16,034 nucleotides of DNA from JAYEMH01 sp034717985 [NCBI: Candidatus Ratteibacteria bacterium] (GCA_034717985.1 JAYEMH010000047.1:1-16034), one strand, 5' to 3'; positions 7,269 through 13,909 are shown, counted from the stretch's first letter. The notes: a model not told the origin generated them from the sequence alone. Numbers and translations: made by a program.

Positions 7269-8426
7269 ATGGAAAGAAATTTCATTTTTACTTCGGAATC
7301 TGTCGCCGAAGGGCACCCTGATAAGCTGTGCGACCAGATTTCAGACGGTGTTCTTGATATAATCATAAAGGATGATCCAAAAGGGCGTGTGGCCTGCGAG
7401 ACTTTTGTTACGGTTGGATTGGTGATTGTGGGTGGAGAAATTACTACTAAATGTTATGTAGATTTACCCTCTTTAGTCCGCCGCATCATTGAAGAAGTCG
7501 GCTACACCAATCCGGATTTCGGATTTAATTACAGAACCTGCGGGCTGCTTAGTTCCATCAGCCGGCAGTCGCCGGATATTGCCCAGGGGGTTAACCGCGG
7601 CGGAGCGGGAGATCAGGGATTAATGGTTGGCTACGCCTGCCGGGAAACTAAAGAACTTATGCCTTTTCCGATTATGATGGCTCATAAACTGGTAAGAAGA
7701 TTAGCCGAGGTGCGAAAAAAAGGGATACTTTCCTATTTAGGGCCTGACGGCAAATCCCAGGTGACGGTTAAATATCAAAACGGGAAACCGGTTAATGTGC
7801 TTGATGTGGTTATTTCTTCTCAGCATACCCCGGAGATGTCACCGCGCAAGAAACAAAAAAAGCTTCACGAAGGAATAACCGAAGAGGTAATCAAAAAGGT
7901 GATACCCCGGAAGATGTTAGATAAAAAAACGTGTTATCATATCAACCCCACGGGTAAATTTGAAATTGGCGGTCCGCAAAGCGATACGGGAATGACCGGC
8001 CGTAAAATTATTGTTGATACCTACGGCGGTATGGCTGCTCATGGCGGAGGGGCTTTTTCCGGAAAGGACCCAACCAAAGTGGACCGTTCTGCTTCTTATT
8101 TAGCCCGTTATCTGGCGAAGAACATTGTGGCCGCAGATTTGGCCGAAAGGTGTGAAGTCCAGCTGGCTTATGTCATCGGAGAAAAGCAGCCTGTTTCTTT
8201 ATTGTGTAATACCTTTCATACCGGGAAAATCTCTGAGGAGCAAATGGTGAAAATTATCAGGAAACAGTTGGATTTATCCCCCGAGGGCATTATAAAAAAG
8301 TTTGATTTAAGGAAGCCGATTTATCGCCGTACGGCCTGCTACGGCCATTTTGGCCGTGAAGAAAATGGTTTCAATTGGGAGAAAACCGACCTGTCGCCGA
8401 TTCTGAAGAAGGAAGCAGGGATATAA
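7269..8426 (+). CDS. metK: S-adenosylmethionine synthetase
   Basis: The 385-residue cytoplasmic enzyme makes S-adenosylmethionine from methionine and ATP. All bacterial-type signatures are visible: [16 protein letters not shown] at 8-23 with the ATP-contacting His16 and metal-binding Asp18, [13 protein letters not shown] at 111-123, [13 protein letters not shown] at 234-246, and the glycine-rich loop [17 protein letters not shown] at 258-274. Length is normal and nothing looks damaged. The start ATG follows aaggagg at 7251-7257, a slightly long spacing. It begins 21 bases after the pyrophosphorylase gene. There is no room for a SAM riboswitch directly upstream, so any such control would act at the head of the operon. 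Confidence 0.97.
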   Translation: MERNFIFTSESVAEGHPDKLCDQISDGVLDIIIKDDPKGRVACETFVTVGLVIVGGEITTKCYVDLPSLVRRIIEEVGYTNPDFGFNYRTCGLLSSISRQSPDIAQGVNRGGAGDQGLMVGYACRETKELMPFPIMMAHKLVRRLAEVRKKGILSYLGPDGKSQVTVKYQNGKPVNVLDVVISSQHTPEMSPRKKQKKLHEGITEEVIKKVIPRKMLDKKTCYHINPTGKFEIGGPQSDTGMTGRKIIVDTYGGMAAHGGGAFSGKDPTKVDRSASYLARYLAKNIVAADLAERCEVQLAYVIGEKQPVSLLCNTFHTGKISEEQMVKIIRKQLDLSPEGIIKKFDLRKPIYRRTACYGHFGREENGFNWEKTDLSPILKKEAGI

Positions 8427-8460
8427 ACACCAGCGTTTTGCTCCATAAGTTACAGGTTTG

Positions 8461-8695
8461 GTAGTGTCGAATAAAACATGAAAGAATATGAAAGAATGAA
8501 CCACAGAGCTCACAGAGAAAAAGAAAATGCAAAAATAAAGACAGAAAATTTCTGACAGGATTTACAGGATATACAGGATAAAATTAGACAGGATTGACAA
8601 GATTAAAGATACGACGAAATTAAAGATTTAAAATCCTGTTAATCCCGTCAAAAAAAGAAAAAAAGTTTTCTGTAGTTAATTTTTGACAGTACTAC
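8461..8695. mobile_element. MITE-like element C between metK and ahcY
   Basis: The left end gtagtgtcgaataa and right end tttttgacagtactac are inverted relatives of each other and of the ends of elements A and B. Inside, gacaggatttacagga at 8554-8569 pairs with its near complement tcctgttaatcccgtc at about 8634-8649, so the whole element could fold. Bases 8499-8568 match 516-586. There is no ORF. The element fills most of the 292-bp gap between metK and ahcY, which would otherwise be near neighbours. Confidence 0.6.
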
Positions 8696-8706
8696 GGGCT
8701 CATTGA

Positions 8707-8721
8707 AAGGAGGAAATATTG
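8707..8721 (+). promoter_or_regulatory. Shine-Dalgarno that fixes the TTG start of ahcY
   Basis: aaaggagg at 8707-8713 lies 5 bases before TTG at 8719. The nearest ATG, at 8726, is out of frame, so TTG is the start codon. The site lies just outside the right end of element C, so the insertion left translation signals intact. Confidence 0.75.
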
Positions 8722-9975
8722 AAATATGACATTGCTGATATCAAATTAGCCGCAAAAGGAAAATCAAGGGTTGAATGGGCCTGGGAATTTATGCCCGTTT
8801 TATCTTCAGTGAAGAAAAGATTTTCCAGGGAAAAGCCTTTGAAGGGAATAAAGATTTCCAGCTGTCTGCATGTTACCACGGAAACAGCCAATCTAATGCA
8901 AGTTCTGAAGGCCGGGGGAGCGGAAGTGAGACTTTGTGCTTCTAACCCTTTGAGCACTCAGGATGATGTGGCGGCTTCTCTGGTGAAAAATGATAAAATA
9001 CCGGTTTGCGCAATTAATGGGGAAAATAAACGGCGGTATTATGAGCATATCGGGAGTGTTCTGGCCATAAAGCCTGAGATTACCATGGATGACGGAGCGG
9101 ATTTAGTTTCTATGCTGCATTCGAAGAAAAAAAATCTTATGGGGAAGGTGATTGGCGGAACCGAAGAAACAACCACCGGGGTAATTCGCCTCAGGAGTAT
9201 GGAAAATCATAAAGTTCTCGGCTACCCGATTATCGCCATTAATGACGCCCAGACTAAATATCTTTTTGATAATCGTTACGGTACCGGTCAAAGCACCATC
9301 GATGGAATTCTGCGGGCAACAAATATACTGCTGGCCGGATGCAAATTTGTGGTTTGTGGATATGGCTGGTGCGGAAAGGGTATTGCCCGTCGAGCTCAAG
9401 GGATGGGCGCCCGGGTTATTATTGCCGAAGTAGAACCTGTTCGGGCCCTGGAAGCGGCTATGGATGGTTATCAGGTTATGCCTCTGGGGGAAGCGGTTAA
9501 AAGCGGAAATGTTTTTGTCACTTCAACCGGAGATATCAGTGTTTTGCGGGTAGAACATTTCAAGCTTATGAATGACGGAGCCATTCTGTCCAATGCCGGA
9601 CACTTCAACGTGGAAATAGACATTCCTGCTTTAGAAAAAATGGCTAAAAGAAAAAGGAAAGTTAGAACCTTTGTTGACGAATATACCCTGCCCGGCGGAA
9701 AAAGAATAAATTTGCTGGGGGAAGGCCGGCTGATTAATCTGGCGGCGGCCGAAGGGCATCCGGCGATGGTTATGGATATGTCTTTTGCCAACCAGGCCTT
9801 ATCGGTTGAGTATCTGATAAAACACGGCCGTTCGTTAGCCAAAAAAGTCTATGCCGTTCCTGAAAAGATAGATAAAAACATTGCCTTTTTGAAATTGAAA
9901 AGCATGGGGATAAAGACCGATAAATTAACAAAAAAGCAGGAAAAATATTTAAAATCCTGGGAGATAGGGACATAG
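8719..9975 (+). CDS. ahcY: Adenosylhomocysteinase (SAH hydrolase)
   Basis: The 418-residue cytoplasmic enzyme splits S-adenosylhomocysteine into adenosine and homocysteine using bound NAD. It clears the inhibitory product of SAM-dependent methylation, so it works downstream of the MetK encoded just before. Visible landmarks are HVTTETANL at 51-59, [13 protein letters not shown] at 76-88, MDDGADL at 123-129, EETTTGV at 149-155, [11 protein letters not shown] at 175-185 with the catalytic lysine and aspartate, and the NAD-binding GYGWCGKG at 214-221. The C-terminus is the short form ending [14 protein letters not shown], without the extra segment and the PxxYRY-type tail of long bacterial/eukaryotic enzymes. 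It therefore resembles archaeal and Thermotoga-type proteins. The start is TTG. Confidence 0.96.
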   Translation: MKYDIADIKLAAKGKSRVEWAWEFMPVLSSVKKRFSREKPLKGIKISSCLHVTTETANLMQVLKAGGAEVRLCASNPLSTQDDVAASLVKNDKIPVCAINGENKRRYYEHIGSVLAIKPEITMDDGADLVSMLHSKKKNLMGKVIGGTEETTTGVIRLRSMENHKVLGYPIIAINDAQTKYLFDNRYGTGQSTIDGILRATNILLAGCKFVVCGYGWCGKGIARRAQGMGARVIIAEVEPVRALEAAMDGYQVMPLGEAVKSGNVFVTSTGDISVLRVEHFKLMNDGAILSNAGHFNVEIDIPALEKMAKRKRKVRTFVDEYTLPGGKRINLLGEGRLINLAAAEGHPAMVMDMSFANQALSVEYLIKHGRSLAKKVYAVPEKIDKNIAFLKLKSMGIKTDKLTKKQEKYLKSWEIGT

Positions 9976-10022
9976 TAGTTTAATATCAAAGTATTAAAGT
10001 CTCATAGTGTTTATAGTGTTTC

Positions 10023-10046
10023 AGACCTTCTGAAGGAAAAAGGTCT
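10023..10046 (+). terminator. Possible weak terminator after ahcY
   Basis: agacctt at 10023-10029 pairs with aaggtct at 10040-10046 to give a 7-bp stem with a 10-base loop, followed only by ttaag. It sits 48 bases after the ahcY stop. The poor T-run makes termination doubtful. Confidence 0.25.
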
Positions 10047-10064
10047 TTAAGATATTATGTGGAT

Positions 10065-10084
10065 GCCTGCCCGCGGCAGGCAGG
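10065..10084. repeat. GC-rich palindrome
   Basis: gcctgcc at 10065-10071 and ggcaggc at 10075-10081 form a perfect 7-bp stem with a 3-base loop. It is much richer in GC than its surroundings, and cagg is repeated after it. It looks like a dispersed REP-like palindrome. It lies in the 229-bp gap between ahcY and the gene at 10205; the rest of that gap holds no supported gene. Confidence 0.45.
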
Positions 10085-10204
10085 TGTTTCCGGAAGATTT
10101 AGAGGAAGTAGCAGAGAGGTTGGCGGAGAGGTAATTTAATTTTTATAAGGAAATTTTAAGGGAAGAAGTTTGTCTATCGGTTGTTAGACAGCTAAAGGAG
10201 ATGT

Positions 10205-10489
10205 ATGACGAAAAAATTCAGTGCGTTTATTATTCTTTGCTTAATTATTTTAACTACGCCATGCTTTGGACGGGAAAATGATTACTACATCTCCAGAGAT
10301 GATGCTTGGGAGGCAAATAGTTATAATCGTAGAGACAATTCACTTTTATCTGACTACGATAATGATGGTACACCAAATTATATTGATCCTTATGATAACG
10401 ACTGGTTTAAAGACCCCGGTTTCCGTGATTATGATAATGACGGCATACCAAACTACTATGATCCTTACGATAATGATTGGTATAAATAA
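10205..10489 (+). CDS. Small secreted protein with tandem DYDNDG calcium-binding-like units
   Basis: The 94-residue product is not a recognised family member. Residues 1-22 form a signal peptide (TKK, then a hydrophobic core AFIILCLIILTTPCFG); a lipoprotein reading at Cys20 is less likely. The mature part has two nearly identical 18-residue units at 50-67 and 75-92, each DYDNDG-x-PNY-x-DPYDNDW. The D-x-D-x-DG pattern recalls the Ca2+-binding loops of thrombospondin type-3 and dockerin/EF-hand-like repeats, so binding of calcium outside the membrane is a fair guess. The start has aaaggag 4 bases upstream. It is AT-rich, as are the cassette-like genes after it, and it may be the first member of that accessory island, though no convincing attC ends it. 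Confidence 0.65.
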   Translation: MTKKFSAFIILCLIILTTPCFGRENDYYISRDDAWEANSYNRRDNSLLSDYDNDGTPNYIDPYDNDWFKDPGFRDYDNDGIPNYYDPYDNDWYK

Positions 10490-10503
10490 TATTAGAATCG
10501 AAT

Positions 10504-10626
10504 TATCTAACGTGAGTGTCGAATAAGTATAAATATGCTAAAGAAGGCAGATGGCCTGAAGATTTTATCGACGAGAAATAGTTTTGGCAATTTTTGGGAA
10601 TGCAGTGTTTTTGGGGTTTTCAACAG
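10504..10626 (+). other. Degenerate non-coding segment before the cassette array
   Basis: The stretch opens with atctaac, a full match to the RYYYAAC attC box, and tcgaataa at 10519-10526 can pair with ttatcga near 10570. The expected GTTRRRY partner is poor (gttttgg). Bases 10515-10526 (agtgtcgaataa) also equal the left terminus of element C at 8463-8474. Read as protein, one frame gives KYAKEGRWPEDFIDEK and a stop, like the tail of a lost gene. It may be a decayed cassette, a degraded insertion end, or both. Confidence 0.3.
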
Positions 10627-10697
10627 TCTCAACAAGACGTTGCACCCGATCGCTATTCCGCTATGCTCCATAGCGACAGGTGAACTCTACGTTAAAA
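10627..10697 (+). other. attC-like recombination site 1
   Basis: The 71-bp site runs from tctcaac (6 of 7 to RYYYAAC) to gttaaaa (6 of 7 to GTTRRRY). Folding gives the shape of an integron attC: AAC pairs with GTT at the base, followed by an unpaired spacer. Next comes an L-box in which ttgcacc pairs with ggtgaa leaving one extra G, and then tcgctat pairs with atagcga around a 13-base loop. The extra base on one arm is the feature that sets strand choice in attC sites. The next gene starts 10 bases later, and the Shine-Dalgarno aaaagga overlaps the right box. Confidence 0.65.
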
Positions 10698-10707
10698 GGA
10701 ATAAAAA

Positions 10708-11508
10708 ATGAAATTGAAGAAAATACTTACAAGAGAATGTCCCATAATAATTGCACTAATTTTTGTTGCAAGCATATGTTTAATATTAGGTCATCTACAA
10801 TCAAAGAAATTCTCTAGTGACGGCTATAGATATCTTAGTGATAAAGATATTCAAAGATACAATTTATTCATTCTTGGAAAAAGACAAAAATTGAGAAAAT
10901 TCGCTCTTCTAAGCGCCATTCCTGTTAACTCATTTTTAACAAGGGAAGATTTTAAAAAGCTGGCAAAAAGAGAGTTATTAAATCGGAAAGGTTTCGGAAA
11001 TTTTGAATGGGCTATTGTTTGGAATGATGAGTTAGAAAAAAGGTTTGGAAAAACTACTGGTGAAGAAGTTGATAACTATTTTGAAGAGCGCAAACAATTA
11101 ACGGAAAAAATGAGAAATTGGAGCGACAAACATTTAGCAGCGAGGGCCGAAATATCTCTAGGACATTTTAGCAATTCTATAAATGAAATAGCACACTTAA
11201 AGAAAAAAATAAATTTTTCATTGATACCCATTTTTCTCTTTGTCTGTGTTTATCCTATATATTTACTTATTAGCTTTACTGTTTGGGCGATTAAAACATT
11301 GAAAAAAGAACATTTACAGAAAATTTTGCAGTGGTTTGTAAAAAATACTGATTTAATTTTAAAATGGGCGTTGATTATTTTAATTATCTCTATAGTAATT
11401 TTTGGGTGGACAATAAAGAGTAAACGTATAAATAAAGAGAAAAAACGATGGGGTGTAGTAAAACAGGGCGATGAAATAGTTCTGAAGGTAAAACGAGAAA
11501 CTGAATAA
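10708..11508 (+). CDS. Cassette gene 1: membrane protein of unknown function
   Basis: I do not recognise this 266-residue protein. It has three likely membrane segments: 12-30 (IIIALIFVASICLILGHL), 171-195 and 215-235. A charged, mostly helical domain of about 140 residues lies between the first and second, and a short basic tail follows the third. With a positive N-terminus, the long domain is expected outside the cytoplasm, though topology is uncertain. The low GC content and A-rich codons differ from the housekeeping genes to the left. The start ATG at 10708 has aaaagga 8 bases upstream, inside the end of attC-like site 1. The stop lies only 5 bases before attC-like site 2. This tight packing is typical of an integron cassette. 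Confidence 0.6.
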   Translation: MKLKKILTRECPIIIALIFVASICLILGHLQSKKFSSDGYRYLSDKDIQRYNLFILGKRQKLRKFALLSAIPVNSFLTREDFKKLAKRELLNRKGFGNFEWAIVWNDELEKRFGKTTGEEVDNYFEERKQLTEKMRNWSDKHLAARAEISLGHFSNSINEIAHLKKKINFSLIPIFLFVCVYPIYLLISFTVWAIKTLKKEHLQKILQWFVKNTDLILKWALIILIISIVIFGWTIKSKRINKEKKRWGVVKQGDEIVLKVKRETE

Positions 11509-11513
11509 ATATT

Positions 11514-11589
11514 GCCTAACTACTCAATGCAACCAATTTTACTCCGCCATTTTGCGTCTTCGCAAAACTGCTGGTTTTGGATGTTGGGC
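11514..11589 (+). other. attC-like recombination site 2
   Basis: This is the best site in the array. The left box gcctaac fits RYYYAAC exactly, the right box gttgggc fits GTTRRRY exactly, and the two boxes pair over all 7 positions with one G-T wobble. The 76-bp length is within the normal attC range. The centre folds into ttttgcg/cgcaaaa around a 4-base loop, with gcaacca against tggttttg further out. It starts 5 bases after the stop of cassette gene 1 and ends 17 bases before the ATG of cassette gene 2. Confidence 0.72.
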
Positions 11590-11606
11590 CAAAGGGGAAA
11601 AAGTAT

Positions 11607-12161
11607 ATGCCAAACAAGTATGATAGCAAACGGGAAATAAAAACCTTTCTTTACCTCTACACAGCCGCGGAACACGCTTTGAAACTATCAAAAAATCTTG
11701 AGGAGGGTCTTCTTTATCAGTTCATGACATCCTTAATCTTTTCTGCTTTTACACTCGAGGCTGCCCTTAATGACATTGGCGAAAGAGTAGTCCCATTTTG
11801 GAACGAACTGGAGAGAATTAGTCCTATTCAGAAATTCAATGTCTTGCATGGCTATCTAAAGCTACCGATAGACATATCACAACGGCCAGCCCAAACTATC
11901 ACCTTGCTCTTCAAATTCAGGAACACAATGGCTCATGGAAAAACCGAGAGGCTATCTGGGATAGTAGCCACAGAAAACCCGGATGCTCGTCCAGCCGAAC
12001 TTCCTTCGTTAGAAACATTTTGGGAGAAATTCTGCACAAAAAAACAGGCCGAGGAAAGCCTGACGGATATAAAAAAGATTATAAAATCAATTTGCTCGGC
12101 TGCAAATCTACCGGAATATTTTATGGAGACTTTCGGTTCTGAATCATTTCACAGCATTTAA
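11607..12161 (+). CDS. Cassette gene 2: HEPN-like protein with Rx4H motif
   Basis: The 184-residue product is all-helical in character and carries RNTMAH at 105-110, with Arg105, Asn106 and His110. This matches the Rx4-6H motif (often with a polar residue after Arg) of HEPN domains, which act as RNases in many toxin-antitoxin, abortive-infection and CRISPR-linked proteins. Helices with bulky hydrophobic residues at 11-55 and 140-170 would form the bundle around it. No nucleotidyltransferase (MNT) partner is next to it, so the RNase role is inference from the motif alone. An upstream in-frame TTG at 11577 would extend the frame by 10 residues but lies inside the attC-like site. ATG 11607 has aaagggg 9 bases upstream and is preferred. 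The stop is 9 bases before attC-like site 3. Confidence 0.6.
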   Translation: MPNKYDSKREIKTFLYLYTAAEHALKLSKNLEEGLLYQFMTSLIFSAFTLEAALNDIGERVVPFWNELERISPIQKFNVLHGYLKLPIDISQRPAQTITLLFKFRNTMAHGKTERLSGIVATENPDARPAELPSLETFWEKFCTKKQAEESLTDIKKIIKSICSAANLPEYFMETFGSESFHSI

Positions 12162-12170
12162 TCTTATATA

Positions 12171-12244
12171 GGCCAACTTAATCCAGAGGATTTAACTTCG
12201 TCCCTTTCGGGGCTTGGTCAAACCCCTGATTTCGAACGTTATGT
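12171..12244 (+). other. attC-like recombination site 3
   Basis: The 74-bp site runs from ggccaac to gttatgt, each 6 of 7 to the attC box consensus. aatc at 12180-12183 pairs with gatt at 12228-12231, with one extra C before ag pairs with ct, again leaving a bulged base on one arm. The centre folds around tccctttcgggg. Box-to-box pairing is limited to AAC with GTT, so it is weaker than sites 1 and 2. Position supports it: 9 bases after the stop of cassette gene 2 and 23 bases before the next ATG. Confidence 0.5.
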
Positions 12245-12267
12245 AGAGTTCAAATTAATTTAGCACG

Positions 12268-12810
12268 ATGATTCCTTTCGTTCCACAGTTGTATGACAAA
12301 CTGACTAATTTTGCCACACAAAAGGTAAGCGTTATAATATGGTTTTTTCTTTGCTCTGCTATTCTTCTATTTGCTCCTTCAAAATTGCTTCAAATATTAC
12401 ATCTTCAGTCTATATCCGACGTTGCTGCTCCAGCATTAGGTTTGGTATTTGTTGTTTCAGGAGTTCTTATTCTTATTCAGTTGTTCAAATTGATGAGGAT
12501 ATGGAGAGAGAAAAGAAAACGACTTCAAGAAAATAAATCATTGTGCACGAAATTGGAAAAACTATATAGTATACCAGAAGTCAAGTCTGGTTTTAAGTCG
12601 CAAGCGGATTGTATTTCCTGGTCCAACAAGGTAGCTCCTTTGCTCAAATTCAACCAAGAATATTATACTAATTTCATCGATAATTCGTATAAGCTTAATA
12701 TTAGAGGTCTTTCGGGGGATACGGTAGCTTCCTTTTACAGTATAATGGTGAGCCAACTGGAGATGGCAATCCGGCAACTTAGAAATCATACAGATACTGA
12801 AGTTAGTTAA
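12268..12810 (+). CDS. Cassette gene 3: two-TM protein, possibly SieB-like
   Basis: The 180-residue protein has two hydrophobic helices near 20-36 and 52-75, then a basic stretch (WREKRKRLQENK) and a soluble domain of about 100 residues. The opening pattern, in which one helix contains SAILLFAPSKLL, a short loop follows, then GLVFVVSGVLILIQL, resembles the N-terminus of superinfection-exclusion protein B (SieB) family proteins as I remember them. SieB proteins are inner-membrane proteins that block development of competing phages. That link is tentative. The alternative is an unrelated membrane protein. There is no good ribosome binding site before ATG 12268, as is common in cassettes. The stop codon overlaps attC-like site 4. 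Confidence 0.55.
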   Translation: MIPFVPQLYDKLTNFATQKVSVIIWFFLCSAILLFAPSKLLQILHLQSISDVAAPALGLVFVVSGVLILIQLFKLMRIWREKRKRLQENKSLCTKLEKLYSIPEVKSGFKSQADCISWSNKVAPLLKFNQEYYTNFIDNSYKLNIRGLSGDTVASFYSIMVSQLEMAIRQLRNHTDTEVS

Positions 12811-12910
12811 ACGTCACAAAAGTAGTAGTTTTGCGCCGTTGGGGCGGTTAAAGAGAGTGGGTTATCGTCGGGGGAAGGAAAAGCGGTTTTGAACTTTTGC
12901 GACGTTGGGA
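12806..12910 (+). other. attC-like site 4 / long inverted repeat
   Basis: acgtcacaaaagt at 12811-12823 and acttttgcgacgt at 12893-12905 are inverted copies with one mismatch. The flanking boxes gttaaac and gttggga each fit the attC boxes at 6 of 7 positions. The 105-bp length is acceptable for attC. Unlike sites 1-3, it lacks the unpaired spacer, because gtc pairs with gac, so it may be a different palindrome. Its location at the very end of cassette gene 3 favours attC. Confidence 0.42.
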
Positions 12911-12930
12911 GGGGGAGGACAAAAAAGAAG

Positions 12931-12957
12931 TTGACAAACATAATCCTGTGTGATAAG
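12931..12957 (+). promoter_or_regulatory. Possible promoter of the vapBC-like pair
   Basis: ttgaca at 12931-12936 is a perfect -35 box. gataag at 12952-12957 is a 4 of 6 match to -10 with a short 15-base spacer, preceded by tgt as in extended -10 sites. Several atac strings at 12963-12982 and the pair cctgt/acagg could serve as an operator for the antitoxin. The ribosome binding site ggggagg follows at 12984-12990. Confidence 0.4.
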
Positions 12958-12998
12958 CTTTTATACGTAAGATACATAATACAGGGGAGGTGGTTCTT

Positions 12999-13226
12999 AT
13001 GGCTTCACTAACTTTATCAGTCCCTACAGATTTAAAGCAAAAAATGGCGTCCTTTAAGTATATCAATTGGTCAGAGGTTGCCCGGGCAGCCATCCTTGAT
13101 AAAATACAGGTTCTAGAAAGAATGAATAAGCTTCTTTCTAAGAGCACACTTACCCAGGAAGACACTATTAAATACGGCAAGGTGATAAATAAACGTATCT
13201 GGAAAAAGCACAAGGCTAGTCGATAA
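12999..13226 (+). CDS. VapB-like antitoxin
   Basis: The 75-residue protein opens with MASLTLSVPTDLKQKM and continues NWSEVARAAI, the strand-helix-helix arrangement of ribbon-helix-helix DNA-binding antitoxins of the VapB kind. A longer C-terminal helical part rich in Lys/Arg would wrap the toxin. Such antitoxins neutralise the partner toxin and repress their own promoter. An in-frame GTG at 12990 would add three residues, but ggggagg ends at that codon, 8 bases before ATG 12999, so ATG is preferred. The stop codon abuts the start of the PIN gene with no gap, a standard toxin-antitoxin arrangement. Confidence 0.75.
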   Translation: MASLTLSVPTDLKQKMASFKYINWSEVARAAILDKIQVLERMNKLLSKSTLTQEDTIKYGKVINKRIWKKHKASR

Positions 13227-13640
13227 ATGCAATTAATCGTAGACGCCAATATATTAATAGCTGCCTTTTTAAAACCTGCTACTACCAGAGAATTGCTTTT
13301 TGATGAAGATATTGAACTCTTTGCGCCTGAATATTTTGTTATGGAAGTCCTGCAAACGCTTAAGAAAGACAAAATCTTAAGGAAATGTATAATGCTAACT
13401 AAAGAAGAAATGGAAGAATTACTCAGTTTTCTTCTTGAGCCTATAAAAATTATACCCGAAGAAGAATACAATTCCTTTATAGAAAAAGCTAAACAGGAAA
13501 TTCCCGCTGATGATGTTCCTTACCTTGCGCTGTCTTTAGCCCTCAAAATTCCCATCTGGTCAAATGACACTGCATTCAAGAGGCAATCTCTGGCTAAAGT
13601 CTATACTACATCAGAACTCGTTAAGATTCTTAAGCCATAG
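13227..13640 (+). CDS. PIN-domain toxin, VapC-like
   Basis: The 137-residue protein is a PIN-domain endoribonuclease of the VapC type. The acidic metal-binding residues are all in place: Asp6 in IVDAN, Glu40 in VMEVLQ, Asp95/Asp96 in PADDVPYLALS, and Asp114 in WSNDTAF. VapC toxins cut tRNA or rRNA and are held inactive by the adjacent antitoxin. The exact target here is unknown. Length is typical. The gene follows the antitoxin directly and shares its promoter. The style (LIVDANILIAA start, WSND near the end) resembles archaeal and thermophile VapC proteins. Confidence 0.85.
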   Translation: MQLIVDANILIAAFLKPATTRELLFDEDIELFAPEYFVMEVLQTLKKDKILRKCIMLTKEEMEELLSFLLEPIKIIPEEEYNSFIEKAKQEIPADDVPYLALSLALKIPIWSNDTAFKRQSLAKVYTTSELVKILKP

Positions 13641-13841
13641 AAGTACTTTTTATTCATCGTAGACTTTAAGAAAACTTTTAAAATCCCTTACTTTTTTAAA
13701 TTTTATGTTGGCAGATGTGTAGTCAATGAGGATATAAGGTCTGTTTCTAGAGAAAGGTTATTTAAGTGTCTTGGAGCGGTTTCCCTTGGAACATTGAAGG
13801 CAGTAGAAGATCGACTCAGGATATTTCTTGATCTGTATTAA
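13641..13841 (+). pseudogene. MazF/PemK-like toxin remnant
   Basis: Directly after the PIN gene, the frame from 13641 to the TAA at 13839-13841 is open for 66 codons but has no ATG, GTG or TTG near its beginning that would give an intact protein. Its last part reads NEDIRSVSRERLFKCLG, followed by a VSLGTLKAVEDRLRIFLDLY tail. This matches the C-terminal third of MazF/PemK family toxins, where IRSVDKERL and a final amphipathic helix are standard. The N-terminal two thirds, including the usual GDIWW-like opening, are missing. It is therefore a truncated relic. No ribosome binding site or antitoxin is attached. Confidence 0.6.
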
Positions 13842-13874
13842 ATTACAATAAACCTTAATTTCTTTTTCTCTTTC

Positions 13875-13896
13875 TATGGACTATGGACTTATGGAC
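13875..13896. repeat. Short tandem tatggac repeat
   Basis: Three copies of tatggac occur at 13875, 13882 and 13890, the last after one extra base. They sit in the gap between the convergent toxin remnant and lptG. No other feature is visible in that gap. Confidence 0.5.
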
Positions 13897-13909
13897 TGAC
13901 AGCTCTTCT

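Noticed and set aside
10057-10134. 25-codon frame MWMPARGRQVFPEDLEEVAERLAER
   Set aside because: It reads straight through the GC-rich palindrome and lacks a ribosome binding site. The FPEDLEEVAERLAER part could be a fragment of a lost antitoxin-like gene, but it is too short to support.
10171-10190. GTTAGAC at 10183-10189 as an attI or attC junction before the DYDNDG gene
   Set aside because: The box fits GTTRRRY, but no RYYYAAC partner exists 55-140 bases upstream; it only forms a small tgtcta/tagaca hairpin.
10535-10711. 58-codon frame from ATG 10535 overlapping the next gene by ATGA
   Set aside because: Its second half is the attC-like site and it has no Shine-Dalgarno, so it is probably a by-product of the recombination site.
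11577-11606. TTG start extending the HEPN-like gene by 10 residues
   Set aside because: It lies inside the attC-like site and has no ribosome binding site; ATG 11607 has aaagggg at a good distance.
12990-12998. GTG start for the VapB-like antitoxin
   Set aside because: The Shine-Dalgarno ggggagg overlaps it; ATG 12999 is correctly spaced.
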